Below are positions 28,704 to 43,300 of a stretch of DNA of 64,000 bases, one piece after another (position 1 is the first letter of the stretch; the number at the start of each line of letters is the position of its first letter). The notes beneath the pieces are model-generated. The model was given only the letters and a program-made list of their open reading frames with translations, was not told the origin of the DNA and searched no databases. The position numbers and the translations under genes were made by a program. This DNA is from Branchiostoma floridae (taxonomy: Eukaryota > Chordata > Leptocardii > Amphioxiformes > Branchiostomatidae), in assembly GCF_000003815.2 (NCBI RefSeq), contig NC_049994.1:2655502-2719501 (forward strand), given 5' to 3'.

Positions 28704-31700
28704 GCACTTGACACCGCCACGCTCATTTGCCCGCCCCCTTCGTATTTTCAAAACGGCTTACTGTACGATCACCAAATCTAATTGACATCAAACCATAAAA
28801 CGACGTCATCTGTAGTTTAGCTATCCGCAATCTTGGAAAATCAACCTTAAATGCCTTAAGAATTTTTTTTCGACATATAACGTTAAAACCCCATTAAAAT
28901 GGATAAAAAACGTTCACACGTTTACCAAGTAGTGATGAAATCCGCGTAAAAATAAGCTGGTTATACTTTTCATCATGATATTGTCGGCCATCTTGGATTT
29001 TTAGTAATAACGTCATCTTATTAGCATGATTAATGAATATTTAATGTTGATTAGTTGGCGCGCGCACTTCAAGCACCTCCCCCCCCCCCCAGTATGGATA
29101 GGGTTAATTATATTTAGACCTGGTCCAATCATCGGGGAAATGATGTTTGAGATTGTATCTCTGACATTTTCATTCGGATATTCCTGTATTCTTCAGCGTT
29201 TGTTTCAAGTATTTCTCCGCAATAGAGCAAGATCGTCTTGACTAGGCTATTGAATAAATCCAGGGCAACCAGGTATATCCGAAGACCGTGTATATAAGTG
29301 ATGAACTTAGATGATGAACTACACAGCCGTCAATATTGTGATGAACTTTTTAGCTGTGGAATTCATCGATATACTTCTTTATTTCTTTTTTTTCCACACA
29401 AAACAGGTGCAAAATGCACATTTGAAGGCTGCCCTCCCGTACATAAAATACATTCAGAGCACAACATAGTATACAATAACACAATACTAAAGGGTTAATG
29501 CCCCGGCCCGAGGTGTATATGGTGAGATAATCCCTGGTCAGGTGCGATAACCACCGAATAAACCACCGAGTGAGCGTAGCGAACGAGGTGGTTTATGAGG
29601 TNNNNNNNNNNNNNNNNNNNNNNNNNNNNNNNNNNNNNNNNNNNNNNNNNNNNNNNNNNNNNNNNNNNNNNNNNNNNNNNNNNNNNNNNNNNNNNNNNNN
29701 NAATCTACACCGGTACTGTTGTCGATTCATTCTGACCAATCAGGGGAGCGATACCCACCTGCCTGGCCTGAATCTTTGTGTTACGGCGTCATAACCAACG
29801 TGGAACGGGGCCTTCTGATTGGTCCGCGGCGCCTGGCTATATGATAATATGATATATACAATAATAGCAATAGACATCATCAAAATGTACAATCGTTAGG
29901 CAAAATCATGGTGCTAACTATCGTGATCTTGATGCAAGGCGTGAACTGCAACCACGGCAAGTGGTAAAAGTATAGGCAAGACCAATACAGTAGCTGGTAC
30001 TAATCTGTTGTATGTTGCCTTCAAAAGTTGTCTTTTAACCCTATCCAGACTAGGCTTTTTTGGCATTTCCTGGCCGGGGGAGGTCTCATTCGACCCCCCT
30101 TCACCAAATTTGCAGGGAGTGATTTGCTCATCAAGTTTTATAATTCCTGAAATTTTGATATCATTATGACGTCTATGACGTAATTATGACGTCATTAATT
30201 GATTTTTGGGCTAAATGGGAAATTCCCATAATACCTTTAATATTTCGCAAAACAAGTTTACAATAAAGGTTGTTTATCAATATTTAAGTGTTACAAGACT
30301 TTTGCTGTCTAAACCCAAAGCGACGACGTGAAAAATGACGCCATAATATGAAGTCACCTGTAGTTTAGCTATACGCCATTTTGGGTTATCAACCTTAAAT
30401 TTCTTAAAATACATTTTCAACATATAACGCTAAAATGCCATGAAAATGTTCATATGAATGTTTTCTGTAAGAAAATGCCAAGTAGTGACGAAATCCGAGT
30501 GAAAAAAAGCTGGTTATTCTTTTCATTGTGATACTGTCGGCCATCTTGGATTTTGACCAATTACATCATCACATTAGCATAATTTATGAACATTTCATTA
30601 TAAATGTCACACTAAGATATGTTAGATATTAAAGATATATCAAAATATCAAAAGAAGTATAGTTTAGCAAGAAAGTCTTAAAATCCCATTGTTTATACCA
30701 AAATAAGTGATTTTTTTTGTAAAATATGCCTTTCAGCAATCCCGTTGCAATGGCAACACGAAAAATTATAAAATTACTCTAATTTTTTTTTTCAAATTGT
30801 TGCCAACAATATTCAAGAAACAAGAACAAGAAAAGTCACCAAGTTTAGTTGTTCTAGCACAAGCCGTTTGGGAGTTTTACGACGTCAAAGTTGGCGCAGT
30901 CACTTTTAGCCCCCCACCCAGTCTGGATAGGGTTAAACCGTGTAATGTCAGCCTGTTGTGCTGCTAACTCGCCAAAACAACGACGGTCAGTAGCCAACTT
31001 ATTCCAGATAGTCACCAGTCTGGGAATATGCATGTGACTGAATGCTTACGTCTTATAACTTATGGGATTCGCATATAAGATCTAAGGCTTCTAGTCGGCC
31101 TTTTGGACTATTATGAACCCAACGCCCGTTCCGTCGCTAATGCTGGCCATTGGCCGTAGGGTTCATCGATATACTGATGAACATAACGGCCAATCGCCAG
31201 TATTAGCGAAGGAATGGGCGTTGGGTTCATCAGTTTATCGATGAATCCCACAGCTGTGGAGTTCATCACAATATTGACGAATTCCACGGCTGTGGAGTTC
31301 ATTAGCTAAGTGATGAATATCACAGCTGTGGAATTCATCAATCTACAGTCTTCAGATGTAGCTCTAGCAAGATGTGTTGAGAGATATTAATTTGATACCA
31401 GCAATGATTTAAGTTTAAAGGATGCTCGCATAGCTATTACTCTGAATTGTTTATTGGAACGATGGAATGATCCCGATGGTGTGATGTCTACTAAGTCTGT
31501 GTACCACTAAAAAAATTACGACCATAGCATATCAAGAACTCGACATATAAAAATAGGAAGTCCCATTGCAGTACCGTAACAAGCCGCTAGAGGGCCAAAC
31601 TCTAATCTTTTTCTTATACGATGTTTTTTTTTTTTTCAATTAGATATTATTATTTTACCTGCCTTTACAAGAAAGCGGGGCCAATATGTACCTTTTTCTT

Positions 31701-34700
31701 TTGCTTATATCTACTATCATTGACCAAAAGACTTTGAATTATAAAAACCTTGTTACAACCAACAAATATGGGGGGTTGACATACAGTGTAATACAAATCC
31801 TGCCAAGAATAAAGTCAAAATGACAAGCAAAAGCTTTTGACAAGCAAAAATCCTGTTGAAATCGCTGTGATGTGATAAAAGAAACGGAGTTTGACAAATT
31901 TTGGCTGCAGGGTACATATTGCGTTGATACTATTTATCCCCTTAGATACCACAGCACCGGCCGCTGCACCGACCAATGCACCGACCAATGCACCGACTTC
32001 TGGATGTGGAGGCATCCTGACTGCTCCCCCTGGAGGTACTGTGACATCTCCGAACTACCCCGATGACTACGGCAACGATGTGACTTGTGAGTGGACGATC
32101 ACTGTGGCAGAAGAAATGGTGGTTCTTCTTACGTTTGACAGCTTCCACCTTGAGCATGGTTTTGACTTCTTGATAGTCTACGACGGAGACAGTGATAGTG
32201 CCTTTGAATTTCTGAGGTAATTTTCTTAACGGCCAAACACTTTTCGTCCAAAGTAGAGACATTTGTTAAATGCAGATAGTGAGTTTCGGTTAAATTGTTT
32301 ACTTCAGAATCAAAAGGTTCGATATTTTCTGGGTAACTTAAAATTGAGGAAATAATGATCTATTTTGATTTCCAGGTTAACAGGGCAAGTGTCAGTCAAC
32401 ATCACAACCAGTGCATCTAACCAGATATTCGCGAGGTTTACCTCAGACTACAGTAACACGCGTCAGGGCTTCCGGTTCTCCTACATAGGTGAATTTTTTT
32501 TTATTACACGACACGTGTGATTGTATATATATATACACATTACAAGAGTAACTCCTCTCATCGACAAGTACATTATGTCATCCAACGAATGCTCATTTTC
32601 CTTTCAAATAGTAACTGTGCACTATGTCCTTAAGCTTTTAAGATCTCTTCCCCTGAGTATTTCAACAGGTTTTGACAATATCGAAAATACATTACTGCGC
32701 ATCTCTGCTGACCACATAGCCACCCCTTTGTGCCACATATTCAACAGTTCCATTGAATAGGACATTTTCCCCACACAGTGGAAAAGTGCTAAGGTACTTC
32801 CGCTAATAAAAAAACAAAGCACTCCCCTTAAATGGTCCAAATAGCCGCCCCATCAGTCTCCAGCCAGCAATAATTAAATAAATGGAAAAATATGTAAAGA
32901 CCAAATTCAGTCATACTTTGTTTCTAACAACATTCTGTCTGATTGCCAGCATGCATACAAAATGCATCACTCCACTGCTAGTGCTCCTGTGCTAATGACA
33001 GATAGATGGCGAGAAGAAGTAGACGAAGGTAATATTGTAGGTACAGTGCTCTTGGACTTCAGCGCCGCTTTTGATGTGGTAAACCACAATGTGTTGTTAG
33101 CCAAACTAAAGAGCTACGAGTTTGTCGAATCGGCCATCAATTGGGTCAACAGTTATCTGACAGATAGAACACAAGCCGTCAGTGTTAACTGTGGAGTCTC
33201 ATCACACAGAAAATGCTTGAGTGGTTTGTTTGATTGTTTATTTCGATCTCCAATTAGAGTTACAATGATTATCATAGACTCTATTCTTCCTGGAGTCGTC
33301 CATCAACATTTGAAAAATTATTAAAACAATCAAATAACATAAAGTCAACAAAAGTATTTGTATACAGTATGACACGAGAAGAACTGAAGTAAACTGATTG
33401 CAAAAATGTAACATAAACTCAGTGAACGGAAGTAATGAGAAGGGGTGTTCCACAGGGGAGCTGATTGGGGCCGTTACTTGTTTGTATGTCTTATTTATTA
33501 TGTATTATGTTTGTATGTCGTATTTTTTTATGTCTTGCGTCAAGTGGCGGTTTTAGACTACCTTAGCCAAAAATTGCAGCTTTGACAAGGACCTTCTTGT
33601 ATAGATGCACCAAGACCTATAACACATTCCCACCACAAATAAAAGCAACCTCACCTTCCATTTTCAAAACACACATTTTGAATTGGATTTGGACTAAACT
33701 CAACACAAACCAACCCTTACAGGATTGGTGGTAGCCGACTTTGTATCGTGATATAATGTAGCTGCAAATCAACTTTAATTTACTCATGTTTGTGGAGAAT
33801 TTCTTTGCCAATTATACCCACTTAGTTATCTTATTTATTGTTAACATGCATTGGTATAATACCGGTCATAAGACTTATATCGGCCGATAAAAAATAATGC
33901 AATTCAAAGAGATGTACACATGCAACAATAGTTATTTCTGAGGTGTGCACACTTCAGACATCTAGGTACCCAATACATCATTTACAAAGCATCTATTACA
34001 ATGCATTCGAAGACAACAAGGCGAAAAGTTTTCAGGATCTTTTTCGGGACAGGCAGCTCGTCGTGGGACGAACACACCGTCACATTCATTGCCAGATTTG
34101 TAGATCATAATTACACATGCTCATGGCACAAGACGAACATGATTCAATAGCAATCTTGAATTTCTGTTGGTGACCTACAACTCATGTAAAAGTGTGAAGA
34201 ACCGTTGCATAATAGCCCGGATCTACGACTGAATGGGCAAAATTGAACGTACGCAGCCATTTTCCCGCCATTTTTATATCTACGCTAGCAGTAAAGTGTT
34301 ACGTCACAGCGGTTGTGACATACAAAAGTTAAATGAAAATTTTTGACAGTATACGTCCGTTTTCTCATGACAGTTTGTATGCTCATGCAGGTTTATGTTT
34401 TATGCATTTACTAACAGAAAATGAAGGAACATGGTCATGGAGGATGTATAAAGGTACATAGCGACAGTTAATTGTGCCGTGTTTCTTCCGGCCGGTATTT
34501 TGTACCCCCTCTCAACCACGCGCCCGTTCGCCGTGTAATTCCGCGGCGTGTTACAATTACGATATTACGCTTTTAGCAAGACAAGAGTGGCAGAAAAGTT
34601 ACACAGAAGAAGTGGCAAGGGTAAGCTATAACAGCAACATGTAACTGGAGAAAATGATGCGTTGACAATTTGTCAAATCAGTATGGCTAGAGAAATCGTC

Positions 34701-37700
34701 GTAAACGTGCCGGTATTATGATAATAGATGTTACAACGATTGATGTTTGTTATCTATGTTATAGCCTTTGACCTCTGCCTCCTTCTAGTTACTTCCGTTC
34801 ACTAAGTTTACTTTACGATTTTACTTTCAGTTTACTTCAGTTCTTCTCGTTTCATACTTTTATACTTTAGTTGACTTTATGTTATTTGATTGTTTTTGTT
34901 ATGTTGATGGAGAACTCCAAGAAGAATAGAGTTTACGATAATCATTGTAAAATCTAATTGGAAATCGAAATAAACAATCACCAACTCTTAAAAACTCCAC
35001 AATACCAGGGAAATAGGTGTGATTTCTGAAATTATTACATCGATTATAAAAACAGCTGTCGTGAAAAAAAAGAAACAACGTGCATCATCTTCTAGCTCAG
35101 TGCAGAGGACTTTCTAAGCCACGTACGAATGCGACAACGGGAACATACAAATACAGATGCGAACGCATGTTACATAAAAAAAAATAAAACTAAAGGTCTG
35201 TTTCCGGAGGTTGCCCTACAGGCCAACAACAACATTAAGCCTAAAGCTTTAAAGACAAACCTTCTTAAGTAGTTCCATGTGAAATTATAAAAATAAAAAA
35301 AAAATAGAGCTTGACAAATCCGACCTTCAGGGAACAGATTTCATTTTTTTATTGATGAAGATGGTGTTATTGACACTATATATCTCCTCAGACACAATAG
35401 CACCGAGCAGAGCTCTTGGATGTGGAGGCATCCTGACGCCTGGCCAAAATGGAGGTACTGTGACGTCACCGAACTTCCCCGATAACTTCGGCAACGAAGA
35501 AACTTGTGACTGGACGATCATCGCGCCAGAAGGATACCTGGTTCTTCTCACGTTCGAGTACTTCTACCTTGAGGACGGTGATGCCTTTTTGACCATATAC
35601 GATGGAGACAGTGATGGTGCAACAGAATTACAGAGGTAATGTCTGCTGTTGGTTAATGCAGTTTTTTTTTAAATTATTAGGTTCAGAAATGCTTTCTTAG
35701 TACTTATCTTCTTCATCCCTTGCAAGACATAAAGCCATGAATTTTTTTCTTCCATCTGCGTCTGTTCTGCGCTACACGTACAGTTTGTGCTGACCGCCAG
35801 GAGAGCCCCATGGACGCCAGGTCGTCTGACACCGTTCTCTTCTCCCTGCCTTTAGGCCTAGGTCTCCATCATCGGGCAACTTTTGGAATTTTGTTGTCTG
35901 CCTTTCTCATGACATTGCCAAGCCATTACTGCCTCCTGTGCGTGATTTCAGTTGTTAGTCTTCCACAATTAGTTTGTCTTACCTTTTTTTTTTACCTTCG
36001 CCAGCACCAAGAAGGTTTTGTTTTCGGTTATGGCATGCTGCTGTGTCTCTATATGTAGGTCAACATCATATAAGTCGAGAAACTTAGTACGGATTTTCAT
36101 GATATTGGATATCTAAGTAGCTGTTGCAAAAAGGAAGGTCGAGTCCGAAAATTGTTGGTGTAGCATTTTTCGTCAGGACGGTAACGGGCCGAGTGTGTAT
36201 GTGTTTGTTGTTTATGGAATGCATAACTCAAGAAGCCTTGAATGGATCCTTATGATATTTGGTAGGTTTGTAGGGGTGAGAAAAACTAAGGTCATGTCCG
36301 ATAGCGGCTTTGTAATGTACCGCAGCAAAACTTTAATTTTTGACATATCGTGCTCTGAACATGCTGTGGTCTTGACTGCTGAGTGGTAGACAGCCCTGGG
36401 AGCAGAGAGTATAAGTGCTGTGAGTTTGGATTCCCAAACTGATTGTTTTTTGGAACTGCAGGCACAGATTTCCTTTCAAACAGCTTCCTGCCAGGCCCTG
36501 GGTCTCGTGGATACAAAAGTCATAGTTTCAGAAATAATGTAACATAGAACAGAGGCAATTCTGATTCATTTTGATTTCCAGCTTAACAGGGCACATGCTT
36601 GTCATCCACATCACCAGCACATCTAACCAGATGTTCGTGAGGTTTTCATCTAACTATAGTGCCACGGCTCAGGCGTTCCAATTCTCCTACAAAATCGGAG
36701 GCTTAGCCAGAGGTAAGGTGATTGGTTACAGCTAGCACGTGCGTTGTTACCTTCGGCAACAAGGTATTTTTGTAGGATTTATTTTTGAAACCCCGGTCAC
36801 AAAGCTCGCACGATTTACTGCGATGGAGGTTTTAAGCCGGGACCTCCACCTATTATATATACCCCAGAGTAATGTGCAGTCGTTTAAAGGCAGCATACAA
36901 CACCATGGACCAACGCTTTGGAATAAACTTACCGTAGAACAGAGGCGTTCCAGTAAGTTAAAGGAATTCAGACGTGGACTGATTTCGAACAAGGACTGAT
37001 TCTAATACGAAACTTACCCATGCATAAAAAGTAATTTAATATGTAATTATGCATTGTTGTTCTATTTTTGTAATTATGATAAGTTTTTCATATTGAATGT
37101 TTGTACAGTTTGTACCCAGGTTCTCTTGAAAAACAGGGCTTGTTCTGAGTGTGCACACCTAGTTATCAAATATAAATAAAATGAATGAAACGAAAATGCG
37201 CGGTAACATTTTCTACAGATGATGTGAAATATTTTTTTTTGCCCTGTTGTAGTGGCTTCAGTTTTTCCTTTTATTTTCAATGTTGATGATCGAAAAGGGA
37301 AACCATATCAGTCGCAATTGTTAGATGGAGACATACACGTGGGCTCATAATTAGATCAGATATCGTCGGTCTCTGGCCAGTTTACCATAACCGTTATCAT
37401 GGTGACAAGACGAACAGAATGGTAGACTCTACGTGTCGGATGCATGTGTCGATTCATTTCGACCAATCAGAAGGAGGGATAAACACAAAAAAGAAAGGGA
37501 TATGCAGGCATTAGCCATAACATGTACTAGGTTTAGACATACATAAAAAGGACATGGAAGTCCCTAGATGGACAGTTGACCAATGAAATCGACTATATTT
37601 GCATATCAGTTGGACAGAGGCTGTAACTAGAAGAAAATGTATGGTATACAGAGGTGCAGACATTGACCGTGATCATCGCCTTGACCGTGTGATTGCATAA

Positions 37701-40304
37701 TGGAAGGCAAAGTTCAAACTTCAGAGGAAAAAATAAAGGGCACGTACGGTACGACTTGGACAAGTTGAAGTCTGATAGTGCAACAATCAGGCATGCCAGG
37801 CAGAGCTGAAGAACCATTTTGCCAACCTAAAACCCGGCAGCGAAGTCGAGGAAGTGTACAATTTGTACAGAGATGCAGTAGACACATTCGCAGCCAAAAA
37901 TCTTGAGAAAGCACAGAAACCAAGTGACTTTTTATTGACTTTAGTGTTACACGATATCTGTATATAGATTGTTCAGTTTCTTATTATATACGGCACGATT
38001 TTAATCACTCCATGGGCACACCAACGGGTTACAGATCTTATTTACCGTACTGAAGGCGTCGGTTTCTTATTGATTTTCCCGGAAGTACATACCGAAATTT
38101 TTCAAAGAATAAATGTATTTTTACTTGACAATTCACATAACTAAAGTACCATAAACTTCTCAGCTCACTATTTTATCAACATTAATTGTGTAACAAGAGA
38201 AGTGTGCAACAGTGAGACTCGTGGACTCTCCGTGTGTCCTAAAAACAGGCAGCCCGTGGAAACCCGTGCCCACTGCGAGTACAAGTCAGGTTTCAGCATC
38301 GTGCAAATTGTTAGGATCTCGTGGAAATCTGCGTTTTTTTTATGCAGTGACCATTATTGGGTACACCAGGCTGGGCTGCTGGAAGGACACAGATGATGAC
38401 CACGCCATTCCCACACTGGAGGGGGCAGATCCGCTCCTTGATGGTGACCGCTACTGGATACGGGACAGCCCCATTGAAAAATGTTACCAAGTAGCACTTT
38501 CTCGTGGTTTTCCCATGTTTTCTCTACATAATGGCGGGCAGTGTTTGGGGTCTGCTGATGGGCTCAACACCTACCACAAGCATGGTCCTTCCACAGTCTG
38601 TGCTTTTAACGGCGAAGGAGGGCCTCTGGGAAATGAGGTCTACAAAATTACAGGTTAGTGTCCAGTAAATGTTGTACGGGTTGCTCCTTTATCAAAATAA
38701 CATCATACTAATGTTTGATGCATGCTCCATTGCTTTAACAAAACTTCCTTGTAAATTATTTTATCATTATGTATTCGTTCAACTGTTAGCAAACAGCCAG
38801 AGTTGCCCAACTGGTAAATTATATCATTAATATATTTTAAAACTTTGTTTCTCTTTGGCTATCTTTTCCACGTTCTTGGCTCGCATCTGATTCAGTTTCA
38901 GTACATGCCGAGCACAGATAAAATCAGAAAATGCTTTTGTAATTGCTCTTGGATATTAATGAAGGCGCCTTATATGACCAAGTTATATGGATCCATGCAT
39001 TGGACAACACGAAGGCATTTCTCTGATTACCTAGCAGTTAGTAGGTACACCCAAACACCCTGAATCTGAGGCTGGAAAGGCATGGGTGCTTCCGAAAGGT
39101 ATTGGCATATGCCACAGGATCGGCCCTGCGTATGAGGGTGCTATTAACAATGTCTTTTTTATATTCAACTGTTCCAGGAGATTGCCAGCCTGGAAATGGG
39201 GCATCCTACCGAGGAACAGTCTCTGTGACCAAAACAGGCAAACCTTGTCAGCGCTGGGATAGTCAGACACCTCGTACACACAACTTCCCGCCTGCTGAAT
39301 ATCCGTCCTCTGGGCTGGAGCAGAACTACTGCCGGAATCCGGACCTCCATTCCGACGGAGTGTGGTGCTACACCACGTACGGGGGGCCCAAATGGGAGCT
39401 GTGTGACGTGCCAATCTGTGGTAAGGTCTGATTTTGTGATCTTAGTACTATGTTATAATTTACTTTACTTATCGGCTACCCAACACTTAAGAGAGCAAAC
39501 ATAAAGAAATCAAGAACATTTGAAGACTAGTTAAGTTGACCATATCTTGATATTGTGGGAAATGACCATATTGCTATGGGATCTTCCTTTTCAACTCCCT
39601 TCGTCTCAGATCTCCAACTGCTGTCATGCTTTCTGTACATTGAAATCCCGATGGACAGAATTAACGGAAATTTTCAATACACAGCGATCCGCTGCGATCC
39701 CGGATACCGCCGGTGCGGACATGGACATTCCTGCATCCTGGCGTGGCAGCGATGCGACGGGCAGCCGGACTGTACAGACGGGAGTGACGAGGAAGGTTGC
39801 GGTAAGACTCCTAAATTTTTCTGGGCTGGTGGGTAGGGGGTGGTCGCTTTTTGATGTGACTCCCACATGACCATGTAGGATACCCTGTGGCTCTCGGGAC
39901 ATATTTGAGAGCGGTCAGGCTTTAAATCAGTCCCCTACCCGGTAACAAACCGACGTAGCGTACACATTATGGTGCTTCCCGCTATCATCGGGACAAATTT
40001 GCAGCTACAGCTCCCTGCCGGACCTACATACCCGACAATCACGGTGCAAGTGGGACATCAGCCCTATAGTTGGGCTCACAAAGTTATCACGGCTGGTGTT
40101 CTTCGCGCTTAAGACAAAGGCGATGGAAAAAGTCTTCTTCCGCAGTCCCTTTAGACTACTCGCAGCTCCTTGAGGAAATAAAGCTGGATGATCATGGAGG
40201 ATATACCTAGTTTTACTTTCTCTATATGTCAAATGTTTACATCCATGAAATGTTATGGAGGTTATATTTTACCATACGTTTGTATACATATATATATATA
40301 TATA

Positions 40305-40350
<46 letters not shown>

Positions 40351-43300
40351 CAAGATATCTCAAGAATGGCTGGTTGAATTGGTTTCATACTTGGTGTGTT
40401 GTTAGTGTGTGATAAAAGCTGAATTTGGGCCACCTTGCGGTTTCTCTTGATAGTGCAACGTAACTTCCTGTTTTGCTATCTCGTTCTGAACAAGCTATGG
40501 TCACGATTTTTTGGTGTTACATAGCTCTTGAGGTCTAGAATTAGTCACATACGTCTGGGCCCCCTAGCGGCTAGTTTTTTAATAGCATGGGTATTTTTGC
40601 CAAAAAGGTCTGAAGACTATAACTCAAAAAGTGAATAAAGGATTTTCATGATTTCATGGAGGTATGAGGTCACCGTACTCTAGTTGATATATATATATCT
40701 ACCAACTTTAGGTAAATCAAAAATACACACGACGGCTGTGATCTCTGAACCTGCAATTACTTGTGACCTTATTTAAACAAGCAAGTACTCAGAAATACCT
40801 CAAGTCAGCAGAGAACATCCCGTCTCCATATAAATTGCCAGCCAAAAGTTCAGCTGCGTGCTCCCTGTACAAGGGTGTCTTCGCATGGGAACAACTTCCT
40901 GGGTTGTCTCAAATGTTTCTTTTCTCTTACTATTATGGACAAACATGATATACCGATTCATTTGCATAATGGGAATATTTCTAATTCCATGATCATTTTC
41001 GTTAGCCTCCTTCACAGGCGTCTCTGGAGGCCTTGGCGCAATTGTTTTGGGTGTGATTTGCGATGTTTAACCGGGAATATGATATGTCGGGAAAGGAAAA
41101 ATGCCGCAAAGCGTGTAGCCAGCATGCCTGCAAGCCTTCGAAGGAAAGGAAAGAACAGAGGCCCATCAAAAAACACGGAACCAATTGGTATGGATGTCCG
41201 AAATTCCGGCCATAAACGCTACCAGCGCTAGCAGCCCGGCTCACGGCCCGTCGCGCCATGACTCGTAGCTTTGTATTAACGGTCGTCTGGGTCACACGTT
41301 TCAAAACACGGCTCATTTAAAAAGTTCTCACAGTAATAAATCTCCGAAACACGGCATTTGAGTCAGGGCTTTGAACTGACAGCTAGAGAAATCTGACACA
41401 CACCCCTCTACCCGGTGAAGGGAATGACAATCCCAGGCCACTGTTGCGGTCTTGCGGAGGCAGGGATTGTTTTGTTTGCCTCGCTACTGTCCAAGGCGCT
41501 GTGCATATGCTATTAGATTGTGCCATCGATTGTTAGAGAACCCACCATACGCATTGTCATAACAATCCTGCAGGCACATGTTGCTAATCAGGCTTGTTTG
41601 CATTAGATATGGGAAAGCGTTTGTATTTTCTTTTGATCTCGAGCGACGGTCTTTTTCTGGATATCGCACAGACCACCCCCCTCCAATGTAAATTTAGATG
41701 GCCGGTCGGAAAAAAACAACAACATCCTAGTCCTTAGACGTTACTTAGATTAAAAAAAACGATTTCAAGCAATAGTTAACACTGTTCTGGATGTTAATAG
41801 TTTTGCACGAAACAATCAGCATATTTCTGGCACGCTTCCGGGCGGCCATACACTGCGCGTTGTGTCGTGTTAATTACTTATCGCGATGGTGCGAATTATT
41901 TCTCGCGACACTGTGAATAACTACTCGCGGATACATTGATTGGCCTTCTGAAAGACCTTCTTAATGGCTGCATTTCAGTATTTCATATGCATATTCTTAA
42001 CAATGGGAATCATGGGAGAAAGAGGCTGTCAAAAATCACCTACCTGACTTTTAGAACATGAAAAACTCACATTGGCATGGTTGTCCGACCCCTGAAGAGT
42101 AATTTAACGACAAAAAAAGAAAAAAATTACGGCGGAATTATATTATATGCCATCAAAACATAGGTGGGAGACCTTTTCACCCCTTTCAGTGCATGTAAAC
42201 AACACCAAAACATCTAACTTCTAAGGCCTACTGCAGCCACAAATATCACTAAAAATCTGTTTTTTCAACACAATATAGAGGGTACAACCCTTACCTATAA
42301 TATGCACCTCCAAAATCCAAACATATCTCAAGAAAAACAATTTTACAGCCACTTTTCCCAAGCCTACTAAACTGGGTCATCTGCGCAAGTCCGGAAATAC
42401 CGAAATTTGCCCTAATCATTATTGCCTCTGTTCTTGCCGTACTGCTGTTCATGCAGGACTGCTGGGGGCCCGTACGATCTCCCCGATTTATATTCCGGGA
42501 TCCTTTCCAGTTTTTTCCCTTTCCCGTCATTTTTCCTTTCCCTGCATATTTTTTTTTTCTTTCCCGGCGTATTCCCGATGAAAAATCGCGAATAAAGAAA
42601 AGTTTCCGCAAAGGCCACCAGAGATGCCTGTGAAGGAGGCTACATTTTCGTATTGTGCGTCAACGTCTGAATCTTGCTCATGTCGTGATGTCTACATTGT
42701 TGTAATTTTCAGTGTGTCTGCCACTTCCTGTGGATCTGAACCTCGGCGGCAGACTTGCAATGCTGCCGAATCTTTACGGCCAGACGACGTTTGATGAGAT
42801 ACAGAATTCCCCTGTCGTGGAGCTGTTCAACAGTTCGACTAGCCACGCAGAGAACCGACATCCTGAGTTCCGGGAGTTTGCATCTGCAGTCATCTTCCCG
42901 CGCTGTGTCTCCAAAAAGAACAGCACATATAGGAACATGGCTTTGTTCTGGTGAGTAATAGGGTAGATTCGATTGTGGCAATTATTTCAGGAACTACGTA
43001 ACATACATATAATCGGCATAGCATCAGCCATCTAATATGTTCATAATCCCTACATGTTCATACTTACAAGAAATATGTTCAACTTTGAATTGTTTTAATT
43101 TTGATTTTGCTTCAAATGTGTGCGATGATGGTGGGAGATTACAAATCACGCATGTGGACTTCTACCCTATACCTATTTCTGTCCGGATTGTTTGTGTAAA
43201 GATATGATAGGGTATACGGAGAACAGAACAATAGTTCTAAATCTGCATGTCTATTTATCTGTATGTTGTAGGGGCACACAACTGGCACCGTGCCGCTCGT

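Noticed and set aside
38212-38347. Upstream extension of the WSC-like exon to an ATG at 38212
   Set aside because: The TTTTTTTTATGCAG acceptor at 38347 gives the phase 1 start shared by all modules; the extension has no domain or signal-peptide character.
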